Origin: Aquirickettsia sp965229725
GTDB taxonomy: Bacteria > Pseudomonadota > Alphaproteobacteria > Rickettsiales > Midichloriaceae
Assembly (NCBI GenBank): GCA_965229725.1
Contig: OZ245923.1
Location: forward strand, 310,001-374,000
Direction of reading: 5' to 3'
DNA: 64,000 nt
How positions within the stretch are numbered: the first letter of the stretch is position 1; every line of letters starts with the position of its first letter. This document shows positions 26,720-35,950 of the stretch, piece by piece. Below the pieces are notes generated by a model. It worked only from the letters and a program-made list of their open reading frames with translations. It was not told the origin of the DNA and did not search any database. Both the position numbers and the translations under genes were made by a program.

Positions 26720-27418
26720 TTAAGATTCCATGATTTTTCTCTTCCTATCTCTCCTGATTTTTTTAGGTTGAGTTGGTCTGTTGATTCTTGGCTTAATAAA
26801 TTTATCTATACTATCTGTTAATTTATCCATGCGCTTTGTAAAAAAATGATCTGCTCCATCAACTGCAGCATATTCTATTTCAGCATTTCTTTGCTTTGAT
26901 AATTTTTCATAAAGAGCATAAGTATCTCCTTCTTTAGCTATATCATCTTCTGTACCCTGAACAATTAACCCTGGTGCTGGACATGGGGATAAAAAGCCAA
27001 AATCATGTGATGATGCTGGGGGAGCTATTGCAACAAATCCATCTATCTCAGGTCTCCTCATTAATAATTGCATGGCAATCCACGCTCCAAAAGAAAACCC
27101 TACAATCCAATAACTCGAAGCTTCAGGATTTTTTGATTGCAACCAATCCATCGCAGTTGCAGCATCTATTAATTCCCCATTACCATGATCAAAACTCCCC
27201 ATTGACTTCCCTACACCTCTAAAGTTAAATCTCAAAACGGAAAAATTATTTTTAACAAAAGTGTGAAATGCATGATACACAACTTTATTGTTCATTGTTC
27301 CACCATGCAATGGGTGTGGATGCAATATAAGTGCCGCTGGAGCAAATTTTTCTTCCCCTTCATAATATTTACCTTCTACTCTGCCTGCTTCGCTATTGAA
27401 AATTATTTCTTTTATCAT
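26720..27418 (-). CDS. Alpha/beta hydrolase (serine hydrolase superfamily)
   Basis: The 232-residue protein has an alpha/beta hydrolase core: LILHPHPLHGGTMNNKVVYH (the oxyanion region HPHPLHGG), FNFRGVGKSMGSFDHGNGE, the nucleophile elbow GFSFGAW with the catalytic Ser, Asp in VQGTEDDIAKEG, and His in GADHFF. This matches the YsgA/serine aminopeptidase-like group found widely in alphaproteobacteria. The C-terminal tail is very basic (RPTQPKKIRRDRKRKI) and may bind nucleic acid or membrane. It is divergent from the cysteine desulfurase gene. The substrate cannot be told from sequence. Confidence 0.85.
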   Translation of the reverse strand: MIKEIIFNSEAGRVEGKYYEGEEKFAPAALILHPHPLHGGTMNNKVVYHAFHTFVKNNFSVLRFNFRGVGKSMGSFDHGNGELIDAATAMDWLQSKNPEASSYWIVGFSFGAWIAMQLLMRRPEIDGFVAIAPPASSHDFGFLSPCPAPGLIVQGTEDDIAKEGDTYALYEKLSKQRNAEIEYAAVDGADHFFTKRMDKLTDSIDKFIKPRINRPTQPKKIRRDRKRKIMES

Positions 27419-27488
27419 TTTATAAAAAATACTATTAATTGTCTTATAATTAAGTTAAATATTATGAAAAATCAAAATAAAATTAACA

Positions 27489-28583
27489 ATGAAAAGGATT
27501 TATTTTGATCATAATGCAACTGCACCTATTAATAACAAGGTTAAGAGCGCTATGGAAAGCATATGCAATCTTGCTTTAAACTCCTCATCATTACATTATC
27601 ATGGACGCTATGCGAGAAAAATTTTAGAAAATTCAAGGGATATTATTAAGAATAGCCTTGGTTTAAATAACACTCATGAATTAATTTTTACTAGTGGATG
27701 CACTGAAGCCAATAATTTAGCACTACATAATTTTTCTGAGGCTAAAAAAATCTGTAGCTGCATTGAACATCCATCTGTACTTAATGTAATTGGCGAGGGA
27801 ATTATTCCTGTGGATAATAATGGCATAGTCAACGTTGATTACATTGAAAATTATCTTATAGAAAACAGTACTGAAAAATTATTAGTATCTGTAATGTATG
27901 CAAATAATGAAATAGGCACTATTCAACCCATTCAAAAAATTGCCCAGCTTGCAAAAAAATATAACTTCATTTTTCATTGTGATATAACTCAAGCACTTGG
28001 TAGAATAGATGTTGATTTAACAGATATTGATTTGATCACATTTAGTTCTCATAAATTTGGTGGGCCAGTGGGCTCAGGAGCATTAATCTATAATAAAACC
28101 TTAGATGTAAAACCTATAATTTTTGGTGGAGGGCAAGAATTTAGATTAAGATCTGGAACACAAAATATAACCGCAATACATGGCATGGCCACTGCATTTG
28201 AATTAATTGATGATATTAAGGAAAATTTCACCAAAACAAAACAATTGCAACAACATTTGGAGCAATCTTTAAAAAATATAAAAAATGATATTATAATTTT
28301 TGGAGAAAAAGCTGATAGATTGCCAAACACTTCATCAATTTCGATGCCAAGAGCTACCCCAGAAACCCAATTAATATTTTTTGATTTAAATGGAATATCT
28401 CTAAGCGCTGGTTCTGCTTGCTCCTCAGGAAAAATTGATATACCAAGAATTCAATTATCAATGGGCTATCCTCAAGAAGTTGCAACTAATGCAGTTAGAG
28501 TTAGTTTAGGACCTAATAATACAATTGATGATATCGATGTATTCGTCAATCTATGGAAAAACCTTTGCTTTAGAAACAATTAA
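27489..28583 (+). CDS. Cysteine desulfurase (NifS-like, class V aminotransferase)
   Basis: The 364-residue PLP enzyme begins RIYFDHNATAPI (the NifS opening). It has TSGCTEANNLA, IEHPSVLN, the Lys189 Schiff base in FSSHKFGGPVGSGALI, and the sulfur-accepting Cys in LSAGSACSSGKI. It removes sulfur from cysteine for Fe-S clusters or thiolation of tRNA. The size is slightly short (IscS is about 400), so this is the shorter NifS-like paralogue that Rickettsiales carry near IscS; no iscU is visible. It converges with trcR, with a 1-bp gap at the 3' ends. Confidence 0.88.
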   Translation: MKRIYFDHNATAPINNKVKSAMESICNLALNSSSLHYHGRYARKILENSRDIIKNSLGLNNTHELIFTSGCTEANNLALHNFSEAKKICSCIEHPSVLNVIGEGIIPVDNNGIVNVDYIENYLIENSTEKLLVSVMYANNEIGTIQPIQKIAQLAKKYNFIFHCDITQALGRIDVDLTDIDLITFSSHKFGGPVGSGALIYNKTLDVKPIIFGGGQEFRLRSGTQNITAIHGMATAFELIDDIKENFTKTKQLQQHLEQSLKNIKNDIIIFGEKADRLPNTSSISMPRATPETQLIFFDLNGISLSAGSACSSGKIDIPRIQLSMGYPQEVATNAVRVSLGPNNTIDDIDVFVNLWKNLCFRNN

Positions 28584-28584
28584 C

Positions 28585-29142
28585 CTATAGCTTGTTTTCT
28601 TTTTTAGTTTCTAACCTTTGTTTTGCTAATTCGCTAATGTAATTAAGATCAGCTTGCGTACACAAACCTAATAGCACAGGGTCTTTAGCACGAAGATTGC
28701 TGTAATTCCAATGAGTTTTAGTACGAATTAAATTTATAGTATTTTTCGTTGTACCTATTAGTTTGGATATTTGAGCATCCGTCAACTCAGGGCAATTTTT
28801 TAATATCCATGCAATAGCATTAGGCTTATCCTGCCTCCTTGCAACCGGTATATATTTTCCTTTTTTATTACTCACCTCTTGTTCCTTCATTAGTTTAATA
28901 GCCGAAGAAGAAAGTGCGATGCTAGCATTTGGATCATTCTCACATCTGGTTATTTCTTCCAAAGTAATTTGCCCATGGGTGACAGGATCTACACCCTTAA
29001 TTCCTCTAGCTACCTCACCATCAGCAATACCTTGTACTTCCAATACATGCAGTCCACAAAAGTTTGCTATTTGATCAAAAGTGAGACCTGTGTTTTCCAC
29101 CAACCATACTGCCGTTGCCTTTGGCATCAAAGGGTAATTCAT
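28585..29142 (-). CDS. trcR: TrcR-type cell-cycle regulator (DUF1013)
   Basis: The 185-residue protein starts MNYPLMPKATAVWLVENTGLTFDQIANFCGLH and continues with two helix-turn-helix-like repeats (QIANFCGLHVLEVQGIADGE and QISKLIGTTKNTINLIRTK). It contains DPVTHGQITLEEITRCE between them. This is a strongly conserved alphaproteobacterial family (DUF1013, TrcR in Caulobacter), regulated with the CtrA cell cycle. Its presence supports the alphaproteobacterial assignment of the window. The protein probably binds DNA or RNA polymerase; the exact role is not derivable from the sequence. Confidence 0.92.
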   Translation of the reverse strand: MNYPLMPKATAVWLVENTGLTFDQIANFCGLHVLEVQGIADGEVARGIKGVDPVTHGQITLEEITRCENDPNASIALSSSAIKLMKEQEVSNKKGKYIPVARRQDKPNAIAWILKNCPELTDAQISKLIGTTKNTINLIRTKTHWNYSNLRAKDPVLLGLCTQADLNYISELAKQRLETKKENKL

Positions 29143-29326
29143 ACTATTTTTACAAAAAATTTTAATCCACTAATAACAGAATAGCCGATTTTCTTCAAGC
29201 TTTCATTTTCCCTAAAAGAACATTTCATTGTAATTCTTTTCAATACCTTTTTTGTTGAGGTAAGTTTTTTTTATGCCAATATTGAGTAGGTAGGTTTTAT
29301 CCATGTAATTAAGGGGCGAATATGGA

Positions 29327-30449
29327 TTATGTTTTAGATTTTAGTCCTTTTCCTGCAGTTGATTTCACCAAAACCTTATGAATAAAATCATCAATATCTC
29401 CATCAAGTACGGCAATTGTATTAGATGTTTGGTGTTGAGTGCGCAAATCTTTTACCATTTTGTATGGGTGTAGAACATAAGAGCGTATTTGATTTCCCCA
29501 ACCTATTTCTGTTTTCTCTGAGTTCTTTTGTTCATCTTTATCCTCAAGCTTTTTTAATTCAAATTCATATAATTTTGACTTTAGCATAGACATGCATTCT
29601 TCTTTATTCTTATGCTGCGATCTATTATTTTGACATTGCACTACTATTTTTGATGGTAGATGAGTTATCCTTACAGCACTGTCAGTTGTATTAACATGCT
29701 GCCCACCAGCACCAGAGGAGCGATAAGTATCTATTCTCAAATCTGACTCATTAATTTCAATTGAAACATCATTGTCGATCTGAGGATAAACCCAGATACT
29801 TGCAAAACTTGTGTGGCGTTTGCCAGCGCTATTAAATGGTGACACCCTGACGAGCCTGTGAACACCCCTCTCTGTTTTTAACCATCCAAAGGCATTTGTA
29901 CCGTGTATCTTAAAAGTGACGGATTTTATACCAGCTTCTTCACCAACTAAACTATCAATAATTTCATATTTGAACTTGTGCCTTTCAATCCATCTTTGAT
30001 ACATCCTCATTAGCATTGATGCCCAATCGTCACTTTCTGTACCACCTGCACCAGAATGAATTTCCAAAAAGCATCCTTTATCATCAAGCTCTCCACTTAA
30101 TAGGCATTCAATTTCCTGAACTTTAACTGATTTTTCTAATTCTTTTAATTGCTCTAGTGTTTCCTTATAGATCTCTTCATCTTTTTCCATCTCTGCAAGT
30201 TCAATCATCTCCAAATATGCTTGTAAACTCTCATCTATGGATATGATTTTTTCAATATTTGTCTCCAAATATGTCTTTTCTTTTAGTATGGATTTTGCTT
30301 TATTTTGATCTGACCATAAATTAGGATCCTCAACTTCTTTCGACAATTTTTGTAGTCTCTCTTTTGCAACCTCTAGGTCAAAGATAACCTCTTAGTAGCT
30401 CTAAAGACTTTTCTATGCTATTCCTTATGTTTAAAATTTCTGTATCCAT
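29327..30449 (-). CDS. prfB: Peptide chain release factor 2, programmed +1 frameshift
   Basis: RF2 recognises UGA/UAA stops and triggers peptide release. The frame begins at an ATG at 30449 and encodes 23 residues ending GYL, then hits an in-frame TGA at 30378-30380. Skipping one base in CTT-T-GAC (30377-30383) continues in the +1 frame to the stop at 29327, giving about 373 residues. The classic site reads TAT-CTT-TGA-C, and TATCTTTGAC is present here, with an AGAGG purine block just upstream as the stimulating sequence. The main part has SPF (VRVSPFNSAGKRHTSF) and GGQ (SSGAGGQHVNTTDSAVR). So autoregulation by RF2 level is conserved. The gene is minus-strand between trcR and murB. Confidence 0.95.
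30377..30393 (-). promoter_or_regulatory. RF2 programmed frameshift site
   Basis: The minus strand reads AGAGGTTATCTTTGACC. The slip at CTT over the UGA codon shifts the ribosome +1 when RF2 is scarce. The upstream AGAGG is a shorter internal Shine-Dalgarno than the E. coli AGGGGG, so efficiency might differ. Confidence 0.9.
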
Positions 30450-30465
30450 ATTCTAATAATATACA

Positions 30466-31355
30466 ATGTCTATTATTGACACATTACCAAAAATTAAGGG
30501 AAAGTACAGAGAAAATGCAAACGCTGGCAAAATGTGCTGGTTCAAGACAGATGGCATAGCTGATATTTTATTTATTCCCCAAGATATCGATGATTTAAAG
30601 CATTTTATATCTAACAAGCCTAAAGATATGTCGATTTATATCATGGGGGCTGGTTCAAATTTGTTAATTCGTGATGGTGGCTTCAAAGGTGTGATTATAA
30701 GATTAGGAGCGGGATTTAATTATGTGCATCATTATGAAAACAGCATTATAGCTGGCTGTGCTACTCTAGATTTAAATGTGGCAAATTATGCAGCAAACAA
30801 CGCTATTGCAGGGCTTGAGTTTTTCGCAGGTATTCCTGGAAGCATAGGGGGGGCGTTGGCCATGAATGCAGGAGCATACAACAACGATACATCCTCAGTG
30901 TTGATTGAAGCAAAGGCAATAAATATTTTTACAGCTGAAATGAAGAAATTTTCAAATCAAGAAATAGGATATTTTTATCGCGGGAAAAAATTAACTGATG
31001 ACTGGCTATTTTATGAAGCTAAATTTAGAGGACATCAAGGAGATAAAAGCAAAATACAAGAAGCTATTAAGGAAATTCAAGAGAGGCGATCATCTACTCA
31101 ACCAATAAAATCCAAGACAGGTGGATCAACTTTTAAAAACCCACCTAATCAAAAAGCATGGCAACTAATTGATCAGTGTGGGTTACGTGGAATGAAAATT
31201 GGAGGTGCAAAATTCTCTGAACTGCATTGCAACTTCCTTATAAATGAAGGCGATGCAAAAGCTTCAGATCTAGAGCATTTAATCAACCTAGCTAAAAAAA
31301 AGGTGAAAAATAATTTTGATATCAACTTAAAAGAAGAAATAAAAATTATAGGTAA

Positions 31356-31368
<13 letters not shown>
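30466..31368 (+). CDS. murB: UDP-N-acetylenolpyruvoylglucosamine reductase
   Basis: The 300-residue FAD enzyme has MCWFKTDGIADILFIP, YIMGAGSNLLIRDGGFKGVIIRLG (FAD pyrophosphate loop), AGLEFFAGIPGSIGGALAMNAGAY, the YFYRGKKL motif, and GGSTFKNP with the catalytic-type Ser, ending in a short domain with KFSELHCNFLIN. It reduces UDP-GlcNAc enolpyruvate to UDP-MurNAc in peptidoglycan synthesis. The length fits short MurB forms. The start ATG overlaps no other gene and has no Shine-Dalgarno. Its 3' end overlaps the poly-Asn frame on the other strand by about 13 nt. Confidence 0.94.
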
Positions 31369-31595
<227 letters not shown>

Positions 31596-32023
31596 ATCAA
31601 TTTTAATTTGTTAAGTTATAGGCAGTTAATCATTTATAGTAACAGTGATTAATAATATCGCGATGTGAATTTGTCTGATGGAACAATTGTTTAGTGAGAT
31701 AGAATCAAAGAGCTATCTAGTTTATGATCAAAGCCCGAGTCATTGCTTTTTGACATATTATATTCGGATATTTATAACAATAAAAATTTACTTCCTACCC
31801 AATTGTAATATAATAAGTTGTAAATTGTCAAAAAATAATCGTGGTCTCTCCCAATTTTTACAACTTTTGCTTAATCTATTATGAATATTTGGCTTGGTAC
31901 ATTTGTATTTGGATATCTTCAGATCCAATAGGATTTTATGTCCTATATATCTTGTAAAAATAAAGTATTACATATAACCCTTAATAAACGGGTTAAATAT
32001 ACATAGTTTTTTAGGGAGAAAAA
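31596..32023. other. Intergenic region without a convincing gene
   Basis: This 428-bp AT-rich stretch separates the poly-Asn frame from a 69-codon gene. A 68-codon plus-strand frame (31678-31884) has a Leu/Ile-rich composition and no ribosome site, so I do not call it. Near its end there is a hairpin, ATAGGA-N7-TCCTAT (31928-31946), and another, TAACCC-N9-GGGTTA (31975-31995), which would lie in the leader of the downstream gene. Confidence 0.4.
31975..31995 (+). promoter_or_regulatory. Leader hairpin before the small 69-codon gene
   Basis: TAACCC (31975-31980) pairs with GGGTTA (31990-31995) around a 9-nt loop, 28 nt upstream of the ATG at 32024. A Shine-Dalgarno (agggag) lies between them. 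It may be an operator or an RNA structure in the 5' leader. Confidence 0.3.
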
Positions 32024-32233
32024 ATGGCAAAAATAGAAATATTGGGAAGACCAGTTTCAGGGTTTGAAATAATGAAAAAATATGCAGCACATCATCTTTA
32101 CATTGTGCACACAAAAGATAGTGGAGATCAAATTGCATATAGAGGTGGCGCAGAAAAAGGAAGTTACACAAGAGAGAAGAAAGGCAATGCTCTGAGAGAT
32201 GCTCTGAAAGTCACTAAGTCATCTTATGAATGA
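32024..32233 (+). CDS. Small hypothetical protein
   Basis: The 69-residue frame has a good Shine-Dalgarno (agggagaaaaa) directly before the ATG. The centre, HHLYIVHTKDSGDQIAYRGG (39 residues from the end and containing two beta-strand patterns), resembles a motif of the type found in short bacterial proteins of unknown role, where a strand ends in Y-R-G-G. The tail is basic and Lys-rich. It has no signal peptide. A hairpin of two stems follows directly after the stop (32231-32265), consistent with a single-gene transcript. Function unknown. Confidence 0.6.
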   Translation: MAKIEILGRPVSGFEIMKKYAAHHLYIVHTKDSGDQIAYRGGAEKGSYTREKKGNALRDALKVTKSSYE

Positions 32234-32265
32234 GGGTATGTGGATTTTCCACACTTCGCTCCTCA
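32231..32265 (+). terminator. Hairpin at the end of the small gene
   Basis: TGAGG (32231-32235) pairs with CCTCA (32261-32265), and inside it TGTGGA (32239-32244) pairs with TCCACA (32248-32253) with a 3-nt loop. The lack of a U-run makes it an imperfect intrinsic terminator. It includes the TGA stop of the small gene. Confidence 0.45.
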
Positions 32266-32285
32266 CGCAACAGACCCAGTTAAAG

Positions 32286-32849
32286 CTATTTCGCTATAGT
32301 CATTTTCACACCATTGGTGAATTTTAAAATTTGCTTGTTGTCTAAATTAAATTTTGACGCAAGTAATATGATATTATCATAGCTTAGGACTATTTTTTGA
32401 TCTGAGGATATAGTATAATTACCATAGTTAATTAATAAATTTGGGGAAGATAATTTTATCATATTTTTGCTAGCAATATCCACTTTGCCATCCAAGAAGA
32501 TGCTTCGTTTATCAGTCATTAATATAGCTTTTTGCGCGTAAAAGCTGAAGTCAAAATTATCTTTTAATTTTACATTTCCTGAAATGGACTCTAAATCAAT
32601 TTGTGAATTCATTTTATTTGCGCTTTTAGCCTGAATAAATAACTCTCTGTTCTCATTGTCATAAAAGAAATATTGCGGATCTAATATTGATGTTTCATAT
32701 TTAGATCTACTAAATGCTGATGCTTCGTTGGACGTAGTTATTATATTTTCTGTTTCTAATATATTAATGTAGTAATTAATAGTTAAGGATATACACATTC
32801 CTACAAGTACAAGTATGAGACCAAATTTGATAGGATTTTTGTATTTCAT
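32286..32849 (-). CDS. lptC: LPS transport protein LptC
   Basis: The 187-residue protein has an N-terminal membrane anchor (about 9-28, FGLILVLVGMCISLTINYYI) and a periplasmic beta-jellyroll portion with ISGNVKLKDNFDFSFYAQKAILMTDKRSIFLDGKVDI, the OstA-like repeats of LptC. It passes LPS from the inner-membrane transporter LptB2FG to LptA. It overlaps the end of kdsD (position 32849), and KdsD makes a Kdo precursor, so the pair fits LPS biosynthesis and export. Presence argues against Anaplasmataceae, which have lost LPS. Confidence 0.82.
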   Translation of the reverse strand: MKYKNPIKFGLILVLVGMCISLTINYYINILETENIITTSNEASAFSRSKYETSILDPQYFFYDNENRELFIQAKSANKMNSQIDLESISGNVKLKDNFDFSFYAQKAILMTDKRSIFLDGKVDIASKNMIKLSSPNLLINYGNYTISSDQKIVLSYDNIILLASKFNLDNKQILKFTNGVKMTIAK

Positions 32850-33808
32850 TAAACTATTCCTGCTCTCACTAAGTCATGCATGTGAATGATGCCAATGGGT
32901 TTGTTATCTTTAACAACAAAAATCTGAGTAATGTTATTTTCATTCATTATAAATAACGCTTGAGAGGCAAAAAAATCCTTTTCTATTGAAAAAGGCTTTT
33001 TACTCATAATATCCTTTGCTTTTGCATTTTTAAAATCCATATCGATGTGCCTTCTTAAATCTCCATCAGTTACTATTCCTATTAACTCATCCTCATCATT
33101 TAGCACTGCAGTGCAACCAAAGCCTTTTTTCGTCATTTCAAGGATTACATCCATTCCGGAACTATTAATAGAAACTGTAGGTACAGATTCTTTTTTATGC
33201 ATTAACTTTGATACTTTTAATAACCTTGCTCCAATTTTACCACCTGGATGTAGAATTTTAAAATCTTCCTGAGAAAAATTTCTTATTTTCTGTAATGCAA
33301 TTGCAATAGCATCCCAATATGCAATCATCATTATGACAGAAGTTGATGGAACGTTTATATCAGAAGCCTCCTTGCTATTAGGCAAAATAATTGGTAAATC
33401 AGAAATTTTGCTTAAAATGGAGTTACTTTTCCTAGTAATGCCTACTATATAAATATTAAATCTTTTACAGTAATCTATAATAGTATTGAGTTCATATGTA
33501 TCACCTGAGTTTGATAGCAATACTACGATATCATTTTTTGTTATCATTCCTAAGTCTCCATGGCCTGCTTCAGCAGGATGAATAAAGAAAGATGGTGTTC
33601 CGGTTGAAGAAAGAGTTGAAGATATTTTTCTTGCAACATATCCACTTTTACCCATTCCACTAAGAATTAATCGTCCGTTGTTGTCTATAATTTTTTTTAT
33701 TATTTTATAAAAATTTGAATCAATTGATTTTTCTAAATCTTTTAGCCCGTTTATTTCATCTTTTATGATTTGTTTTCCAATTGATATTAGATCACATTCT
33801 TTTTGCAT
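32849..33808 (-). CDS. kdsD: D-arabinose 5-phosphate isomerase (KdsD/KpsF)
   Basis: The 319-residue protein has an N-terminal SIS domain with GRLILSGMGKSGYVARKISSTLSSTGTPSFFIHPAEAGHGDLGMI and LLSNSGDTYELNTII, followed by two CBS domains (about 205-319, with KESVPTVSINSSGMDVILEMTKKGFGCTAVLNDEDELIGIVTDGDLRRHI and ENNITQIFVVKDNKPIGIIHMHDLVRAG). It converts ribulose 5-phosphate to arabinose 5-phosphate, the Kdo precursor for LPS. The gene ends in contact with lptC. The opposite-strand frame inside it is a shadow. Confidence 0.93.
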   Translation of the reverse strand: MQKECDLISIGKQIIKDEINGLKDLEKSIDSNFYKIIKKIIDNNGRLILSGMGKSGYVARKISSTLSSTGTPSFFIHPAEAGHGDLGMITKNDIVVLLSNSGDTYELNTIIDYCKRFNIYIVGITRKSNSILSKISDLPIILPNSKEASDINVPSTSVIMMIAYWDAIAIALQKIRNFSQEDFKILHPGGKIGARLLKVSKLMHKKESVPTVSINSSGMDVILEMTKKGFGCTAVLNDEDELIGIVTDGDLRRHIDMDFKNAKAKDIMSKKPFSIEKDFFASQALFIMNENNITQIFVVKDNKPIGIIHMHDLVRAGIV

Positions 33809-33891
33809 ATCTTATAAATTATATAATTTGAAGAAATGATTTGATAAATCAATGTTTATTTTAGCATAAGTTTGTACATAATGTAATTAAC

Positions 33892-33920
33892 TTGTGTTAG
33901 TATGCAATATTATTTATAAC
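33892..33920 (+). promoter_or_regulatory. Candidate promoter of lolA-gltX
   Basis: TTGTGT (33892-33897) is followed after 17 nt by TATAAC (33915-33920), which together make a moderate sigma-70 promoter upstream of the lolA ATG at 33979. A hairpin lies in the resulting leader. Confidence 0.45.
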
Positions 33921-33925
33921 TGTCA

Positions 33926-33955
33926 CCGGCATAGAGGGTACTTTGCTATAACCGG
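33926..33955 (+). promoter_or_regulatory. Leader hairpin upstream of lolA
   Basis: CCGG-c-ATAG (33926-33934) pairs with CTAT-aa-CCGG (33946-33955) around AGGGTACTTTG, with a small internal loop. The GC-rich ends stand out in an AT-rich gap. It sits between the candidate promoter and the lolA start. Confidence 0.35.
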
Positions 33956-33978
33956 ATTTACAAATTTTTTGATAAAAT

Positions 33979-34575
33979 ATGAAAATAAAATTCTTTATTG
34001 CTATTTATTTCGTTTTTATAAGTTTTGCATTTGCTAATGAAGCTACTTTGATTAGCAAAGTTGAACATTATTTAAATAACATCCATAACTTATCTACGGA
34101 TTTTAAACAATTGGCACCATTAGATAAGCAAAAATCTTCATCTGGAAAATTATACATATCTAAACCTGGCATGCTAAGATTTGATTATTTAGCCCCAAAA
34201 AAGCTAACAATTATAATAAGAGATGAAAATGTAATGTATCATGATCATGAATTGCAAGAAGTATCATATGTGAGCCAAAGTAATTATTTTTTTAAATTAC
34301 TCTCAGAAAAAAATATTAAATTAGCAAATGACGTTAAAAAAATTAGTTTATCTAATAACGAAATTCATCTACATGTTGAGAAAATTATAGATAATGTTAA
34401 TACCAATATAGTTATGATATTTTCATATAATCCTATGAACTTGAAAGAGATACGTGTAAACAAAGATGATTTAGAGGAATATTTTTTATATTTTACTAAT
34501 ACAGAATACAACTTAAATTTTGACAAAAAGTTTTTTTCTCTTCAAAGTCCACAATTTTATTCAGCACCATATTAA
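33979..34575 (+). CDS. lolA: Outer-membrane lipoprotein carrier LolA
   Basis: The 198-residue protein has a Sec signal peptide (MKIKFFIAIYFVFISFAFANE, cleavage near 19-20). The mature part shows the LolA pattern: a helix with NIHNLSTDFKQL, then SSGKLYISKPGMLRFDY, and alternating strands with PKKLTIIIRDENVMYHDHELQEVSYV. LolA carries lipoproteins across the periplasm to LolB in the outer membrane. It ends 1 nt before the gltX start, so the two are likely co-transcribed. The length matches the family. Confidence 0.87.
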   Translation: MKIKFFIAIYFVFISFAFANEATLISKVEHYLNNIHNLSTDFKQLAPLDKQKSSSGKLYISKPGMLRFDYLAPKKLTIIIRDENVMYHDHELQEVSYVSQSNYFFKLLSEKNIKLANDVKKISLSNNEIHLHVEKIIDNVNTNIVMIFSYNPMNLKEIRVNKDDLEEYFLYFTNTEYNLNFDKKFFSLQSPQFYSAPY

Positions 34576-34576
34576 T

Positions 34577-35950
34577 ATGAAAGTAAGAACAAGATTTGCT
34601 CCAAGTCCTACAGGTACACTACACATTGGAGGAGCTAGAACCGCAATTTTTAATTGGCTATTTGCAAAAAAGTATAAGGGAGATTTTTATTTAAGAATTG
34701 AGGATACTGATAAAGAACGTTCTAATGAGCAATATATAGAATCAATACAATGTGGGCTAAAATGGTTGGGTCTTAATTGGGATAAGGATATAGTATTTCA
34801 ATCTGCAAATATAAAAAGGCATGTTGATGTTGTGAAAAATTTAGTAGATGAGGGTAAGGCTTATTATTGTTATGCCACGCAAGAGGAAATTCAAGACTTT
34901 AAGACTAAAAATCCTGGAAAAAAATTTATAAGTGAGTGGAGAGATAAGGTTCATTATAAGAAGGATTTAAATCCTGTTATCAGACTAAGAACCTTAGATG
35001 ATGGAATTACTATTTTACAGGATGATGTTTTAGGAAGAGTTGAAGTTAGTAATTCAGAAATGGATGATATGGTATTATTACGTTCTGATGGTACGCCTAC
35101 TTATCTTATTTCCTGTGTCATAGATGATTATGACATGAAAATCACACATGTCATAAGGGGCAATGATCACTTAACAAATACATTTAGGCAATTACAAATA
35201 ATAAAGGCGCTTGATTGGCATCAGCCAAAATATGCGCATATTCCTTTGATACACAGTAGTGATGGAAGTAAAATGTCAAAGAGGGATGGAGCATTGGGTG
35301 TTGATGAGTACGAGAATTTAGGATATTTGCCACAAGCAATATTTAACTATCTTTTAAAGCTTGGATGGAGTTACAATGATGAAGAGATAATAAGCAGTGC
35401 AAGGGCAATAGATGTTTTTGATTTAAAAGACGTTAATAAATCTCCAGCAAGGTTTGATTTGGATAAATTGAAATTTATTAATCAGCATTATATTAAATTA
35501 TTAGACGATGAAATAGTTTTTAATAAGATAATTAGCAAAATCAATAAAGAATTATTGAATGAAGGGTGTTTAAAAAGAATTAAGAAATCCATTCCTTTAA
35601 TTAAATCAAGGGGTCAAATTATCAATGATTTAATTGATTTAGCATCCATATTTATTTCTTATTCCAATCCTATTGACGATCAGTCAAAAGATATTCTTGC
35701 GCTGGACGAGTCTAAACAACTTTTAAAAAATCTTTTATGTATTTTTGAAGAGGAGCAAAATTGGGATGCTGAAACATTAAAGCAACTTTGTTCAAATTTT
35801 GCAAAGGAACTTAATATTAAGACATCAATTATCATGAAAGCTCTTAGAGCTGGAGTTTTAGGGACTTTTAAATCTCCACCAATATATGAAACTCTGGAAA
35901 TATTGACTAAAAAAGAGGTGATATCTAGGATATCACAAATCATCAATTAA
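34577..35950 (+). CDS. gltX: Glutamyl-tRNA synthetase
   Basis: The 457-residue class I synthetase begins MKVRTRFAPSPTGTLHIGGARTAIFNW, with the HIGH-type motif HIGG, and has IEDTDKERS, MDDMVLLRSDGTPTYLISCVIDDYDM and the KMSK motif SKMSKRDGALGV. The start at 34577 is preferred over the upstream in-frame positions because the RFAPSPTG opening is right at the N-terminus of all GltX proteins. It has no Shine-Dalgarno and lies 1 nt after lolA. GatB at 47878 implies that some Gln-tRNA is made by transamidation, consistent with a nondiscriminating GltX; Rickettsiales often have two gltX genes. Confidence 0.95.
   Translation: MKVRTRFAPSPTGTLHIGGARTAIFNWLFAKKYKGDFYLRIEDTDKERSNEQYIESIQCGLKWLGLNWDKDIVFQSANIKRHVDVVKNLVDEGKAYYCYATQEEIQDFKTKNPGKKFISEWRDKVHYKKDLNPVIRLRTLDDGITILQDDVLGRVEVSNSEMDDMVLLRSDGTPTYLISCVIDDYDMKITHVIRGNDHLTNTFRQLQIIKALDWHQPKYAHIPLIHSSDGSKMSKRDGALGVDEYENLGYLPQAIFNYLLKLGWSYNDEEIISSARAIDVFDLKDVNKSPARFDLDKLKFINQHYIKLLDDEIVFNKIISKINKELLNEGCLKRIKKSIPLIKSRGQIINDLIDLASIFISYSNPIDDQSKDILALDESKQLLKNLLCIFEEEQNWDAETLKQLCSNFAKELNIKTSIIMKALRAGVLGTFKSPPIYETLEILTKKEVISRISQIIN

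Noticed and set aside
31678..31884. 68-codon plus-strand frame in the spacer after the poly-Asn tract
   Set aside because: The composition is Leu/Ile/Ser-rich with no ribosome site and no homologue that I recognise. It looks like a chance frame in AT-rich DNA.
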